From the NCBI GenBank assembly GCA_009746045.1, contig RPFO01000368.1, positions 87,501 through 151,500 on the forward strand: DNA of 64,000 nt. Reading direction: 5' to 3'. A model generated the notes under the pieces. That model ran no database searches and had not been told where the DNA came from. It worked only from the letters and a program-made list of their open reading frames with translations. Positions 50,801 through 62,335 of the stretch are shown here, one piece after another (the first letter of the stretch is position 1; every line of letters begins with the position of its first letter). Made by a program: the position numbers and the translations under genes. The stretch is from Mesostigma viride (Eukaryota; Streptophyta; Mesostigmatophyceae; Mesostigmatales; Mesostigmataceae).

Positions 50801-53800
50801 GTACGACAACCTGCACCGCTTCTTCCTCGACCGCGTGCGCGACAACCTGCACGTCATCCTCTGCTTCTCGCCCGTGGGGGACAAGTTCAGCCGCCGCTCG
50901 CAGCAGTTCCCCGGACTCATCAATGGGTGCACCATCGACTGGTTCCTGCCCTGGCCCCTCGAGGCGCTCAAGGCGGTCGCGCGCCGCTTTGTCGATGCGT
51001 TCGAGATGGCGGCCGATAAGGAGGTCAAGTCTTCGCTCATTGACCACATGGCCACCGTGCACAACTCGGTCGTGTCCTCCTCGGTCGAGTACTTTGAGCG
51101 CTACCGCCGCCATGTGTACGTGACGCCCAAGTCGTACCTCTCCTTCATCAACGGCTACAAGGCGCTCTACGGCCTCAAGTTTGTGGAGGTGAAGGAGCTG
51201 GCCAGCAAGATCGACAACGGTCTGGCCAAGCTGTTTGAGGCCAAGAGCGACGTGGCCAAGATGAAGGTGGAGCTGGGTGAGAAGAATATCGAGCTGGCTG
51301 AGGCACAGAAGGTGTCTGAGGTGCTGCTAAAGGAGATCTCCGCGTCCACCGCCATCGCTGAGAAGGAGAAGGCCAAGGTCTCCGTCGTGCAGACCGCGGC
51401 CAAGAAGGTGCGCTAATACAGACAAGGGGGTGGGCTGCACGTGGCGCCTGCTTGGCGTGGAGATAGACTGCCTCACGCCCGTTGCTAGCAATGGCCTAAT
51501 TTTTTTGCTCGTTGCTTTCGGCGGTGCACTTTCAAGACAACTCACCCTGTTCCTTCCAAGGTCTCCAGGGTGTTAAGTGCCTAGAAGAGTGTGCAGTGAC
51601 CCATCCCACTCTGTTGCATGTCAATGATTCCCATCTGACTCGCTTGCCTGTGCCACTGTGGCCTGCTCCTGCGTGGTTATTCCCCTACCCTCCCTCGTGC
51701 GCGCGTTCAGATGGCGGACGAGATCGGAGAAATGAAGGACAACGCGGAGAGGGACCTAGCGGCGGCCAAGCCGGCGCTGGACGCAGCCATCGAGGCGCTG
51801 TCTTCGATCACGGCCAAGGACATCCAGACGCTCAAGCAGCTCAAGAACCCGCCGGACATCGTCAAGCGCATCTTCGATGCCGTCATGATGCTGCGCCAGC
51901 TGCCGCTCAACAAGGTCTCGTACGAGGATGTCAAGGGTTCGATGACCATCAGTGCCAGCTACAGCATGGCACTGCCCATGATGGGCGACATGAACTTCTT
52001 GCCCACGCTGCTCAAGTTCCCCAAGGAGCAGATCAACGATGAGACGTGCGAGCTGCTGCAGCCCTACTTCAGCGCGCCCGACTTCAACTTCGACAGCGCC
52101 AAGAAGGCGTCCGGTAACGTGGCCGGGCTGGCCTCGTGGTGCATGGCGATGGTCACCTACCATCAGGTGGCCAAGTTTGTGGAGCCCAAGATCGTGGCGC
52201 TGCACGAGGCCGAGGCACAGCTGAAGATCGCGAGCAAGCAGCTGGCGGAGGCGGAGGAGAAGATGGCGGTGGTGCAGGCCAAGCTGGACAAGATGCAGGC
52301 GGAGTTTGACGGCGCGATGAAGGAGAAGCAGCGGCTGGAGGACGACGCCGAGCGCACGCAGCGGCGCATGGACGCGGCCAACGCGCTCATCTCGGCGCTT
52401 TCGGGCGAGGAGCACCGCTGGACGGAGCAGTCGCGCGAGTTTGCGGCCACCATTGACCGGCTCACGGGCGACTGCGCGCTCGCCTCCTCCTTCCTGTCCT
52501 ACTGCGGGCCCTTCAACCGCGAGTTCCGAGACATGCTCGTCAAGAAGCAGTTCCTGCAGGCAAGTGCAGGGGTGGGCTGTGTCGCGCGTCTGTGCATCCT
52601 AGAGTAAGAGATGGAAAAGGAATTATCTGCTTGTTTTCTTAAGCTTCAATTAGCGTGTTGTGTGCAACTGCCTAGCTTCCTTGAGCCCTAAACAGCTGGC
52701 CAGTGTATACTCCCTGCCATACCTGGCGGACGCCTTATGCCTAGGCATAACAAGAAATATTCCCTCTGGCCTCGCCAATAGGCCTGCCTGCTGATTGTCT
52801 GTTCCCGTCTGGCTAACTCTGTGTCCGCTGCCGCATCACGCACCACATGTGCCCTGCCCCCCACTTGCGACGGCGCAGGACTGTGTGGACAAGAGCATCC
52901 CGGTGACCCGCTCGTTGGAGGTGACCAAGTTCCTGGTGGAGGAGGCGGAGGTGGGCGAGTGGACGCTGCAGGGGCTGCCCAGTGATGAGCTGTCCATCCA
53001 GAACGGCCTGCTGGTCACGCGCGCGACGCGCTGGCCGCTGCTGATCGACCCGCAGGGGCAGGGACTGGCGTGGATCAAGCAGAAGGAGGTGGACGCGGGC
53101 ATCAAGGTGACCAACTTCGGCGACCGCATGTTCCGCAACACGCTGGAGGACTGCCTCGCATTCGGCCGGCCGCTGCTGATTGAGAACATCGAGGAGGAGG
53201 TGGACCCTGTGCTGGACCCGATCCTGGAGAAGCGCTTTGTCAAGAGCGGCAAGGGCTTGAAGGTGGTCCTCGCCGACAAGGAGGTGGACTACTCGAACAC
53301 GTTCAAGCTGTTCATGACCACGCGGCTGCCCAACCCGCACTACACGCCCGAGCTGTCGGCCAAGGTGACCATCATTGACTTCACGGTCACGATGCAGGGT
53401 CTGGAGGACCAGCTGCTGGGGCAGCTCATCCTGAAGGAGAAGCACGAGCTGGAGGAGCAGCGGCAGAAGCTGCTGGAGGAGGTGAACAGCTACAAGAAGA
53501 AGATCAAGCAGCTGGAGGACGACCTGCTGCTGCGGCTGAGCAGCTCCACCGGCAACCTGCTGGACGACACGGAGCTGATCGACGTGCTGGCGGTCACCAA
53601 GCAGACGGCGCAGGATGTGAACGAGAAGTTGATCAACGCAAATGAGACGAACAAGAAGATCACCGAGGCGTGCGAGGAGTACCGTGGGGTGGCCCACCGC
53701 GCGACGCTCATCTACTTCCTCATCGCCGAGTTCAGCAGCGTGAACGTGATGTATCAGACGTCGCTGCGCCAGTTCAACGCGCTCTACGACCTGTCGATCG

Positions 53801-56133
53801 AGAACAGCGAGCGCGCGGCCATGCCCAGCAAGCGCATCGCCAAGATCATCGAGTACATGACCTACCTCATGTACTGCTACATCCAGCGCGGGCTGTTCGA
53901 GTCGCACAAGCTCACGTTCGCGCTCATGCTGGCCATCAAGATCCTCGTCTCCGACAAGACGCTCAGCGAGAAGGAGGTGGGCGTCTTCCTCAAGGGCGGT
54001 GCCATGCTGGACATCTCCAGCGTGCGCAAGAAGCCCAAGGACTGGATCCCCGACCCGGTCTGGCTGAACGTGATCGCGCTGACCTCGCTGCCCATGTTCC
54101 ACGACCTGGGCGAGAGCGTGTTCCGCAACGACGCGCTCTGGCGGCAGTGGTACGACCAGGAGGCACCTGAGTACACGCGCGTGCCCGACTTTGAGGACCG
54201 GCTGAGGAAGTTCGACAAGATGGTGCTCGTGCGCGCGTTCCGCGAGGACCGCACGCTCATCGCCGCCAGCGACTACATCGCCGACACTCTCGGCCGCCGG
54301 TTCGTGGACAGTATCCCGCTCAACATGGAGGCCACGTGGCAGGAGAGTAACTCGCGCATGCCGCTCATCTGCCTGCTGTCACCCGGGAGCGACCCGACCA
54401 AGCAGATTGAGGACCTGGCCAAGAAGAAGAAGATCAAGGTGCTGGGCGTGAGCATGGGGCAGGGGCAGGAGATCATCGCGCGCAAGTACATGGCGACAGC
54501 GGTGCAGGAGGGCAACTGGGTGCTGCTGCAGAACACGCACCTGGGGCTCAACTACCTGTCCGAGGTGGAGGCGTTCCTGCTCAAGGCGGAGGACATCCAC
54601 GACAGCTTCCGCCTGTGGATCACCGCCGAGCCGCACCCCAAGTTCCCCATCGGCCTGCTGCAGATGAGCATCAAGATCACCAACGAGGCACCCGTGGGCA
54701 TCAAGGCTGGTCTCAAGGGCGCGTACGCGTGGCTCACGCAGGACGTGCTGGACGCGGTGCCGCGCCACGAGTGGTACCAGCTGCTCTTCGTCATGTGCTT
54801 TGTGCACAGCATCACGCAGGAGCGGCGCAAGTTCGGGCCCATCGGCTGGAATGTGCCGTACGAGTTCAACCAGAGCGACCTGTCGGCGTGCGTGCAGTTC
54901 CTGCAAAACCACCTGAACGAGATGGACACGAAGAAGAGCAGCCAGGTCACCTGGTCCACCGTGCGCTACATGGTGGCGGAGATCCAGTACGGCGGGCGCA
55001 TCACCGACGACTTTGACCGCGTGCTCATGATGACGTATGCGGACCAGTACTTCCACCAGGGCGTGATGGAGAAGAACTACGAGCTCTTCCCGCAGTACGT
55101 CATCCCGCTCTCGTCGGAGATCTCCTTTTTCCGGCAGAAGATCGAGGAGGTGCCCAGCACGGACAACCCCGAGGTGTTTGGCCTGCACAGCAACGCGGAC
55201 CTCACGTTCCGCGCGCTGCAGGTGCAGAGCGTGCTCACGACGATCATCGACACGCAGCCCAAGACAAGCGGCGGCGCCAAGGGCATGTCCCGCGACGAGG
55301 TGGTGGACCGGATCTGCGAGGACCTGCTGGGCAAGATCCCCGCAGCCTTCAAGATCGAGGAGGCCAAGGAGCGGCTGCGCAAGATCCAGGGTGGTCCGAC
55401 CGCGCCGCTCAATGTGCACCTTAAGCAGGAGATTGACCGCATCAACATCATCATCGGCATCACCGCCACCTCGCTCAAGAACCTGCGGCTGGCCATCGCG
55501 GGGACGATCGCGCTCTCCGGCGCGCTCATCGACGCGCACGACGCACTCTACAATGCGCGCATCCCCAAGCAGTGGCTGGCCAAGTCCTGGGATGCGTCCA
55601 CTCTCGGTATCTGGTTCGGAGGCATGATCCAGCGATTTGACCAGTTACACAAGTGGCTCAACGGCGGCAAGCCCAAGGCCTACTGGCTGACAGGCTTCTT
55701 CAACCCACAGGGCTTCCTGACTGCGATGAAGCAGGAGGTGAACCGCAAGCACGCCGCGGAGAAGTGGGCGCTCGATGACGTGGTCATGCACAGCGAGGTC
55801 ACCTACCCGGCCAAGGAAATCGAGAACCTGCGCGAGGGGCCTAGCGAGGGTGTGTATGTGTATGGCCTCTTCCTGGATGGCTGCGGATGGAACCCCAAGG
55901 ATAACCGTCTCGTGGACCCAGAGCCCAAGAAGCTGTTTTATCCGCTGCCCATCGTTTATGTCACTGGTGTGCTGGCCAGCAACCAGCGCAAAGAGCAGCA
56001 ATACACCTGCCCGGTGTACCGCATCAAGAAGCGGACAGGGCAGCACTTCGTTACCACCTTCAACCTGCGCACAGAGGACCCACCATCCAAGTGGGTCATG
56101 CGCGGTGCCGCCATCATGTGCTCTGTTGACTAA
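38836..56133 (+). CDS. ODA2: Outer-arm axonemal dynein heavy chain, gamma type (ODA2/DNAH5-like)
   Basis: Fourteen exons: 38836-38874, 39024-39076, 39364-39439, 39858-39935, 40207-40293, 40644-41831, 42161-42508, 42713-42940, 43180-43530, 43817-44332, 44592-44930, 45306-51407, 51711-52559 and 52879-56133. All junctions keep frame (phase 0 except phase 2 after exon 2), giving about 4,502 residues, close to algal gamma chains. It starts MSLDGRHKWLAGK. The N-terminal tail binds intermediate and light chains (residues to about 1,450), followed by the linker. P-loops are GPAGTGKT (about 1836, AAA1), GPTGGGKT (2118, AAA2), GGPGTAKT (2445, AAA3) and GVGGSGKQ (2823, AAA4). CFDEF is the AAA1 Walker B. 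The stalk and microtubule-binding domain lie in exons 12-14, and AAA5-6 and the C-terminal domain in exon 14. It powers ciliary beating as one outer-arm motor. Gamma identity rests on C-terminal similarity recalled from the family. Confidence 0.92.
45306..51407 (+). other. 6.1-kb dynein exon covering tail end, linker and AAA1-AAA4
   Basis: One uninterrupted exon of 2,034 codons holds four P-loops and the first half of the stalk coiled coil (residues to 3135). Its acceptor follows a polypyrimidine tract of mixed C-runs (45248-45290). Long - strand frames opposite it (for example 44568-46646 and 46683-48428) are by-products of GC-rich third positions, not genes. Confidence 0.9.
52560..52878 (+). 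other. GC-AG intron in dynein gene
   Basis: The exon ends ...TTCCTGCAG and the intron starts GCAAGT, the standard context of the minor GC-AG class. Reading 52560 as GC donor keeps phase 0 with the next exon (GACTGTGTGGAC) and restores the conserved link into AAA5. No GT nearby does so. Confidence 0.75.
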
Positions 56134-56161
56134 ACCACTTGGTTTGGCAACCGGCAAGGAA

Positions 56162-56210
56162 TGTAATTATTTGTCAGGAATAGCTTACTGTAATCACAAC
56201 CAATCTGTAA
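56162..56210 (+). terminator. TGTAA polyadenylation signal candidates after dynein gene
   Basis: TGTAA at 56162-56166, 56189-56193 and 56206-56210, within 80 bases of the stop. TGTAA is the usual polyadenylation signal of green algae. It is not proof of lineage on its own. Confidence 0.55.
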
Positions 56211-56754
56211 TTTCCGTATTCTAGATTTCTTTCTCAATTTAGTCAACAAATTCCGAGCAGTAGTTTTACTGAATCTTCCATTACAGTGGAATTAAGTTAT
56301 TAATAAGAAGACAACCACAGCGCAAGAGGTGGTTATGCATGTAGTACATCCCACTCACATGAGTATATCCAGGCAGAGTTGTCTCCTTGATAGTTGTCTC
56401 ACGTCACATTGGCTCGGTGCCCAGCCTTTAATTTGAATACCTGTCGACAATATGCCACTCACATTGATCGATTGCATGTGACTGCGTCACATGCAGACCT
56501 GTACAAATATGAACACAAAGGAACGCGGTCCCGCGTTATTGGGGAGCGCCCTGGCGCATTAATGTCGGGGTAAAAGTTGCTATTCACCCCTGATTCACTG
56601 GTTAGTGCTATTGTTACTATAAGTAAGTAAGTAAGTACTTGCGTGTCATGCGCAAAGGCATGCCACGGAGTACTATGCTAATCTCATTAGAAAAATAATT
56701 ACACAAAAGTTTAAACAAATATCGTCTGCATCATCCCCCAACCGTTAAGCACTA
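56211..56754. other. Intergenic, no gene seen
   Basis: AT-richer than the gene. It has (GTAA)n-like TAAGTAAGTAAGTAAG at about 56620 and several short inverted repeats (GCGCC..GGCGC near 56548). No open frame of note. Confidence 0.5.
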
Positions 56755-57110
56755 GATGGGGATGTAATCCTCATCCGAGCTGTCCTCTACTGTAATGGCA
56801 GACGAGGCGGTAGTGTAGCGGCTATCCTCAGGACCAATAACCTCCACCTGCGGACTTCTACCCTGGCTAGCAACGGGCCGCGGGGCCCGTGGGGAGAAAA
56901 CAGGAGCATAACCCTCGGGAAGGTGCTTATCGCAGATGGCAGCCCATTTCTCCTTGTCAATCATGCGGGCGCGGAGTACGGATAGTCCCAGAAGCCCGGC
57001 CTGCATCTTCAAGCAGTTGTGTCACATAGGTCCGGGTCGCGCCGCGCCGGTGCCCGGCGCGCGCAAGTTTGCCAGTGGGTTGCGATGGGACAAGGGGACC
57101 CTGCCATAGG
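56755..57110 (-). pseudogene. LINE ORF2 C-terminal fragment
   Basis: The - strand encodes TRTYVTQLLEDAG then LLGLSVLRARMIDKEKWAAI, with a frame change between them. This is the pattern of the last ~60 residues of many LINE ORF2 proteins (RGR.R..W...L..D...LG.....A.DR..W). The frame ends in an acidic tail (SSDEDYIPI) at 56752. It resembles the tails at 13164 and 61972 (MMDKAKWAQVIEDN). Confidence 0.6.
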
Positions 57111-57359
57111 AGGAGGTGGCTACCCGGTTGGCCCGTCTTAAGCCCCCCGGCAGGGCCCACATCGGTATTCACCTGGTCTGTGCGGGCAAGATGGCCGGCA
57201 AAGAGGAGGCCGGCGGCGGTGTCGGATGGTATGGGTGACAAGAGGGAGCTCGCAGTAGAGCTCGGCCCGGGTGCGGCGATTGTTACTATCTCAAACCCGA
57301 GGGCCCGCGTCGTTAATGCTATTATAGGCTTCTTTTCATGGATACAAGGGGCCCCTTAG

Positions 57360-57550
57360 CTGGGTTGAGCTTGATAGATCGTGGGGGTGCAGGTGCCCTG
57401 GTGCACCTCGAGCAAGTGTCGTTTACATTCCCACCCTTGCAGGAAGTAGCTTAGAATGTATTAAAAGCCATATGCCCCTTCTCTGGGATATTAATTAATT
57501 AACTAATTAGGAACATAACTCCGTTGGGATCGTATATGTAGCACATAGCC
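57360..57550 (+). mobile_element. LINE 3' end, tail type B, joined tail-to-tail with an inverted copy
   Basis: 57385-57480 reads forward through GTGCCCTGGTGCACCT, TTCCCACCCTTGCA and ATATGCCCCTTCTC. (TTAA)n at 57488-57510 follows. Then the same tail's end appears reversed (AACATAACTCCGTTGGGAT, 57511-57530). The two pieces share one (TTAA)n core. Confidence 0.6.
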
Positions 57551-57720
57551 AAGAGATCACCGTGGACGACGACTTGACCCTGGCGCAGCAACAACGGCGA
57601 CGGGAGCTATGGCCGACCTACCTCCAGCTCCGGCAGACCAATTAGGCGGGCCAGCCGGTGTACTGTAAGGGGGCGGCCATCTACGTCGGCCATGCACAAG
57701 CCCTGGCATGCACGCGACCC
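57551..57720 (+). pseudogene. LINE ORF1 C-terminal fragment
   Basis: The + strand encodes VDDDLTLAQQQRRRELWPTY, LQLRQTN, a stop, then AGQPVYCKGAAIYVGH. It is close to the ORF1 at 11476-12854 but has an internal stop and a changed end. Confidence 0.75.
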
Positions 57721-57938
57721 CCGCGACCCCCGCGGCCCCAGCGCCTCCAGCCGCCCCAGCTTATGAAGGGAATACAGCAGCAGTAGTGTAGAATAGTTAG
57801 ACCGTGGCCTTGTACATGCCCGCCTCCTACAGGCACTATACCAGCTGATGCCTAGCATTTTTAGTCATGTACATGTGTCGGCCTTGTGTTGGCGTTCTGT
57901 AACCGTGTCCTGCTCTCTGATGAGCCTCCGCCTGCTGA

Positions 57939-58700
57939 GTGGCAGACGGCCATCGATCCGCGTCATGCTGTATAAAGGGCTCTGCTGCTGACCCCGGTAA
58001 CTACCGGGGTGTCTGCCTCCAGAGCGCCGCGCTGAAGGTCTTCATGCGCATGATGCTGCACAGGCTCCGCGCCGCGCTGGACCCACACCTGGGTGAGTCT
58101 CAGATGGGTTTCCGTCGTGGTCGTAACACTGTCATGGCTGTGTTTGTCGCGCGCCGGTTGATGGAGGAGGTGCGTCGCCTTTGCCCTGACAGTTTGCCGC
58201 TGGTCTTCATTTTTGTTGACTATATCAAGGCTTTTGACACGGTACGTCCTCTGGGAGGCTCCGTTTGGGCCACCCTAGCTCTGGATCGAGTGCCACCGGC
58301 ATTTATTGCTGCCATTCGTCGACTGTATGAGGGCTCACAGGCCGTAGTGCGGACTGCCGTGCGGAAGGCACCACCCCACCATTCCCCCTTCACCACGGGG
58401 TGTGGCAAGGTTGTGTCCTGTCCCCATACCTGTTCATTATTGTCGTGGATCACGTCATGCGCCGGGCACGTGCGCGCTTTACTGCTCTTAATAAGGGGTT
58501 CGAGCCAGGCTTGGACATCCTTAACGAGTGCGAGCACGGCGGGGTTAAACCTGGCTACCGCCTGGCCGACCTGATTTATGCGGATGACACCACCCTCATC
58601 GCGCGCCCCGAGCACATTCAGACCTGGCTGGACTGTCCGGGCCTGGAGGCGAGCCGGCGGTGGGGTTGGAGATTAGTGTCAAAACTGAGGCGATGGTGAT
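57939..58700 (+). pseudogene. LINE reverse transcriptase fragment, frameshifted
   Basis: Frame 57939-58574 has NYRGVCLQSAALKVFMRMML, QMGFRRGRNTVMAVFVARRL and FIFVDYIKAFDTV (RT motif A, F.D..KAFD). Then the frame shifts near 58400 into GCVLSPYLFIIVVDHVMRRA (motif B region) and LADLIYADDTTLIARPEH (YADD catalytic motif). The 5' endonuclease domain and 3' part are missing. The ORF1 fragment 230 bases upstream is in the same orientation, so both may come from one deleted element. Confidence 0.8.
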
Positions 58701-58734
58701 TGGGGCCTCCAGCAGGGTCAGCTCACTTCCTTAG

Positions 58735-59035
58735 TGATTTCACTAGTTCTGTAGATTAGTGATTCGATTTCACTAACGATTCGAGATTGCGATCCCGGGT
58801 CCGATCGGATACTCGTACTAATCTGCCGAATTTGGGGGGTTTCGACTTCGTTGACTTCAGTCAGACCCGAGTCATTAGTGGAAGTAACGTACTAACGATT
58901 CGCATGATTAGCACATTGAATGGTGTCAGACTAACGAGCCGAATTCATTGTACTAATGAAGCGAATTCACACTAAAGAAGCGATTCTGGCACTAACGAAG
59001 CGATTTCTGGCACTAACGAAGCGAAACCCAGCGTC
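58735..59035. repeat. Interspersed short motif array (ACTAAYGA..CG type)
   Basis: ACTAACGATTCG, ACTAACGAGCCG, ACTAATGAAGCG, ACTAAAGAAGCG and ACTAACGAAGCG (twice) occur in about 300 bases. Related GTGATTCGATTTCACTAACG copies are near its left end. Spacing is irregular at first (about 24-90 bases) and becomes 23-24 bases at the right end. It is neither a normal microsatellite nor coding. Confidence 0.6.
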
Positions 59036-59102
59036 GCTAGCCTACATGCGTCCTTTCGTGCTGCGTGCAGCGATGGCCACCGCGAGCGAGTCCTTTTAAG
59101 GG

Positions 59103-60996
59103 GACAGGACATGCCCGAATTTCTTGGCGCCGAAAAATTCGCCGTCCGAGGTGCCGTCCCTACTCTGAAAAGTGGGTGCACGGTGCGCGCACCCCTAGCG
59201 GAAGTGGCCATGGCGACTGCGTTCAGGCGAAATTACCACAATAGGGCAAGCGAAATGCACAATATTTACTCGAATGTTAAAGACGATGATTTTATGATGT
59301 TGGTTTGTGGCGGAAATCAGCTGGTTTACAATATCGCTGATGTTTTATATGCCATCGGCATGGGGGGTAATCTGAATTTTTTGGTCGCGCGGAATGAAAT
59401 AGAATTCATGATAGCGGCAGTAAAATCGTGGTTTTGGTGGTTGTTCTGACCGTGAAGCAGGCATTAATATCGGCAGCATCGAATTCTTAACCGAGCGGGT
59501 GCTTTTTGCCACATTTTTGGCCATTATCGGTAAGTAATTGTTCAGGCCTGCACAGTGCGTGTCTGACCTGTCCATGGAAGAACGCGGTTGTTGCGCGCCT
59601 GGGCGAGGGATTTCCGAGGGCAAGGTACAGATTTGTCGCGAATGTTATCTGCTATCAGTGCTTTCTTCTATGAGCTCATCGTTCGAAGGTTTTTGCGTTC
59701 TTTTTGGGCAGTTTCCGCCAGCTAGCTCGCCGTGGCTTGCCGTTGTGTTGTCGAATACCTGGCAGCTTTAGATTGTTTTCGTTGATTTTGTGGTCAGGGC
59801 CGCTTCAGTCGCAGCCTATAGCTTCTCGGGAAGGTTTAAGGCATTTCATGAAACGTGTTCTGGCAAGGATGTTGTGTGTATGGACGCTTCTTGTTGTGTG
59901 AGAGTGACGCACCCTCTCTTCGCAGCGGCATCACAGCGCTCATGCGCTGAAGGGCCGCCAATGGTTTCGTTGCATTTTATCGTGCAGGGATGGAAGTGTT
60001 ATGGTGATGATAATATGGAGATATTGCATTTGTGTGACTCCATGTAGATAGCTGCCACTAATAGTTTATTTGAGCTTTCCCTTGTTATGATGATGTGACA
60101 AGACTACGATGTGCTGAGCCAACCATGGTTGACATGGTTGGCTGCATGCAAGCTATGCATACCATGATCCTACTTGGTTCCTTGCCCTCCATAGTCCTGC
60201 TTGTTGCCCATGCCGGTTAGGGCAGTTTAGGAAGTGTTATAGTGTTGATGTGCTTGGTTGGCATCAACCTTACACTCTAACATGGGAGAAACATAGAAAA
60301 TGCTGGTTAGGCATGTTAGTGCTACCATCATTATTGCTATGCACATAGATACAAGGCTGGCCACGCTCGAGGGTGGTGAAGGCGTATGAGGTGCGTGGCC
60401 ACCCCATTGTACTTTCTAAACATATTCAGCATGGTTTTGGTGTCTCCTTGATATTCAGCATGGTTTTGGTGCATGTTGGATGGCATATGAAGTGTCATTG
60501 TGCTTACCTGCTTACTTAGTGGTCCTTAGCGCCTTGTCAGGTGGTCACATATGAAGCCCATCAACCTGAGCAGTTCTTGTCACAATGACCCCCAACCTTG
60601 AGCATGCTTGTTGTCAGCATGCAAGAACTAACTATATGTGCTTTGGTCAGTTTGCAGATGTCTTTGATGAAGGAGGTGCTAGTGTGGCTAAATGGTTACT
60701 AAAACCTCCTTGTACCGTCTTCGTGGGTGGCCGTCTTGGAATGGTGGTAACTTAAGCAGTTCTTGTCAGAATGGCGTCAAACCTTTAACATAGGAGGTAC
60801 CATATGTGCAGAGGATGGTAGCATGTGGTTTGGCCAGTTTTCACATGGCTTGGATGGATAAAGATGTGTTAGTGTGGTTGAATACTAGCTAAAACCTCCG
60901 TGCAACTGCATGTGCAGGTTTTATGACGGGGAAATCACAGTCCTGGTCGATCAGACGAAGGATAAATACCTCAAGTCTTGGGTCGTGTACGCGTAA
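59103..60996 (+). CDS. Possible small intron-containing gene, unrecognised
   Basis: A candidate first exon starts at ATG 59209 (MATAFRRNYHNRASEMHNIY, then KDDDFMMLVCGGNQLVYNIA) and is followed by GTAATC near 59369. The last candidate exon, 60919-60996, follows TGTGCAG and reads FYDGEITVLVDQTKDKYLKS, ending WVVYA and stop TAA. TGTAA lies at 61092-61096. Intervening exons could not be fixed; a stretch ending in GGTAAGT near 59530 is a candidate. Third positions are less GC-rich than in the dynein gene. No family is recognised, and the two exons may belong to different genes. Confidence 0.35.
60190..60910. repeat. Diverged ~180-190 bp tandem repeat in presumed intron
   Basis: GCAGTTCTTGTCACAATG / GCAGTTCTTGTCAGAATG, CTAGTGTGGCTAAATGG / TTAGTGTGGTTGAATAC and CTAAAACCTCCTTG / CTAAAACCTCCGTG are spaced about 187-190 bases apart. 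A third, weaker copy lies to the left (TGGTTGGCATCAACCTTACA). Confidence 0.55.
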
Positions 60997-61087
60997 AACC
61001 CCTTTTCAAGCTCCTGCACGCATTTGGTGGTCTCTTACGCTCCCCCCCCCCCTCAACATGAGACTGTCCTTCATGTAGGACTTGACG

Positions 61088-61805
61088 GGTTTGTAAGGAT
61101 TTGACTTTCAAACGGAGGTGCATGTCTTATTCACCAACATACGTCATTCAGAATTACGCACCCTGGAGACAAAATACATGAGCTGGTGCCTGCATGGCCG
61201 AATGTTGTGCACTCCCCTTGTATTATGCTGTAAGGGAATCAAGCAATTTAATTGACATGGGCTGCACATGCTAAGACCAAGGTAACACACATATATGGCC
61301 CAATATATCAAGGAGACAACCCAATATATGTCTTGATATATGTCCCAATGATTGATATATGTCCCAATGAATGAAGGTTCCTTTATTGGTACCCGCATGA
61401 CTTAGTCTACGTGATAATCAATTTATTAGTTAATTAATTTGTCCCAGTGATGATCAAAGTGTGACATTGTTATCCATTCCCACACAAGGCGTCCCCCTGC
61501 CCCTTATTCTCTTTGTGTAACGGCGTAAGATAGGGATACAAAGCACGATGCTTACTGTGCTCAATGTCTTCCCAACAGCAGCATCCTTATACATTAATTA
61601 ATTAATTAATAGACACGTGACTGCGTCCTTATACATATATTAATTAATTTACCATTGCCACAGTGCCGTTACCATTGCCACTATTTGTATATCAAAGAGA
61701 AAACCAGATTACTTGTATTAATTGGTTTGTCAAGGAGAAAACCATCTACCTACATAGTTAATCAATTAGTTAATTAAACCTACCTAGTTAATCAATTAGT
61801 AAATT
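61088..61805. other. AT-rich stretch with several TTAA cores, no gene
   Basis: TTAATTAA-type cores at about 61430, 61593-61610, 61640, 61770 and 61800, with short repeats between them (ATCAAGGAGACAACC and ATCAAAGAGAAAACC variants). They look like remnants of several (TTAA)n-tailed insertions. One variant also occurs at 6942 near the kinase gene. Confidence 0.5.
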
Positions 61806-61889
61806 AAACGTAGCTATTTATCAACCGGCGGTAGTCATGCGTCCAACGGATTTCAGAATGGTGTTTGACATGAATCACGGCCCACGGGC

Positions 61890-62160
61890 TTGAAGGTGTC
61901 TTCAATGGTACCTTCAAAGAACAGCTAGTAGAGGACATGGGGGGCCTAGGCCTCTCCGTGATTTGGAACAAGATGATGGACAAGGCCAAGTGGGCCCAGG
62001 TCATAGAGGACAACGAACCCCCTCCCGTGGGGAAGCGCCCGCGTTTGCAAACATGTGGGAAGCGCGCTAGACAATTCGTCCATCCATCCATCCATCGGGG
62101 TTAATGCTCCGTGACTCCCCAACGGGAGCACGAGTCTAATTAATTAATTAATTAATTAAT
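61890..62160 (+). mobile_element. LINE ORF2 C-terminus and 3' end with (CATC)n, hairpin and (TTAA)n
   Basis: The frame reads FEGTFKEQLVEDM, GGLGLSVIWN, KMMDKAKWAQVIEDNEPP and VGKRPRLQT. The nucleotide match to 13150-13470 is close, and this copy reaches further 5'. (CATC)n at 62080-62096, the hairpin at 62104-62132 and (TTAA)n at 62137-62160 follow in the same order. Confidence 0.75.
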
Positions 62161-62231
62161 TCATGGTACCAAAGTGGGGATCCATACCTAGGTCCTCAAA
62201 ATTGACTTAGTTTGGCATGGTGTTTGGCTAA

Positions 62232-62335
62232 TGGTGTTAGGCAGGAATGGTGTTTGGCTAATGATAGTAAATAGCACACCTTATTTTGTTAACAGGAATG
62301 GTGTTTGGCTAATGATAATAAATAGCACACCTTAT
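62232..62335 (+). repeat. ~52-bp tandem duplication next to microsatellite block
   Basis: AGGAATGGTGTTTGGCTAAT followed by GATA.TAAATAGCACACCTTAT occurs twice in succession (about 62241 and 62294). The second copy leads directly into (CCCA)n, as does the related left flank of the 9.5-kb block. Confidence 0.75.

Noticed and set aside
44568-55539. Large - strand frames (for example 692, 581, 431, 429 and 386 codons) opposite the dynein gene
   Set aside because: They are shadows of GC-rich third codon positions, rich in His/Leu/Val/Arg without domains. The + strand has a full dynein domain set.
38836-56133. Assignment as alpha or beta outer-arm, or inner-arm, dynein
   Set aside because: The N-terminus lacks the kelch repeats of the algal alpha chain, and the C-terminal segment (EGVYVYGLFLDG, KRTGQHFVTTF) and ~4,500 length fit the gamma/DNAH5-8 group better. 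A tree would settle it.
57607-57858. 83-codon - strand gene
   Set aside because: It lies antisense to a LINE ORF1 fragment and its flank.
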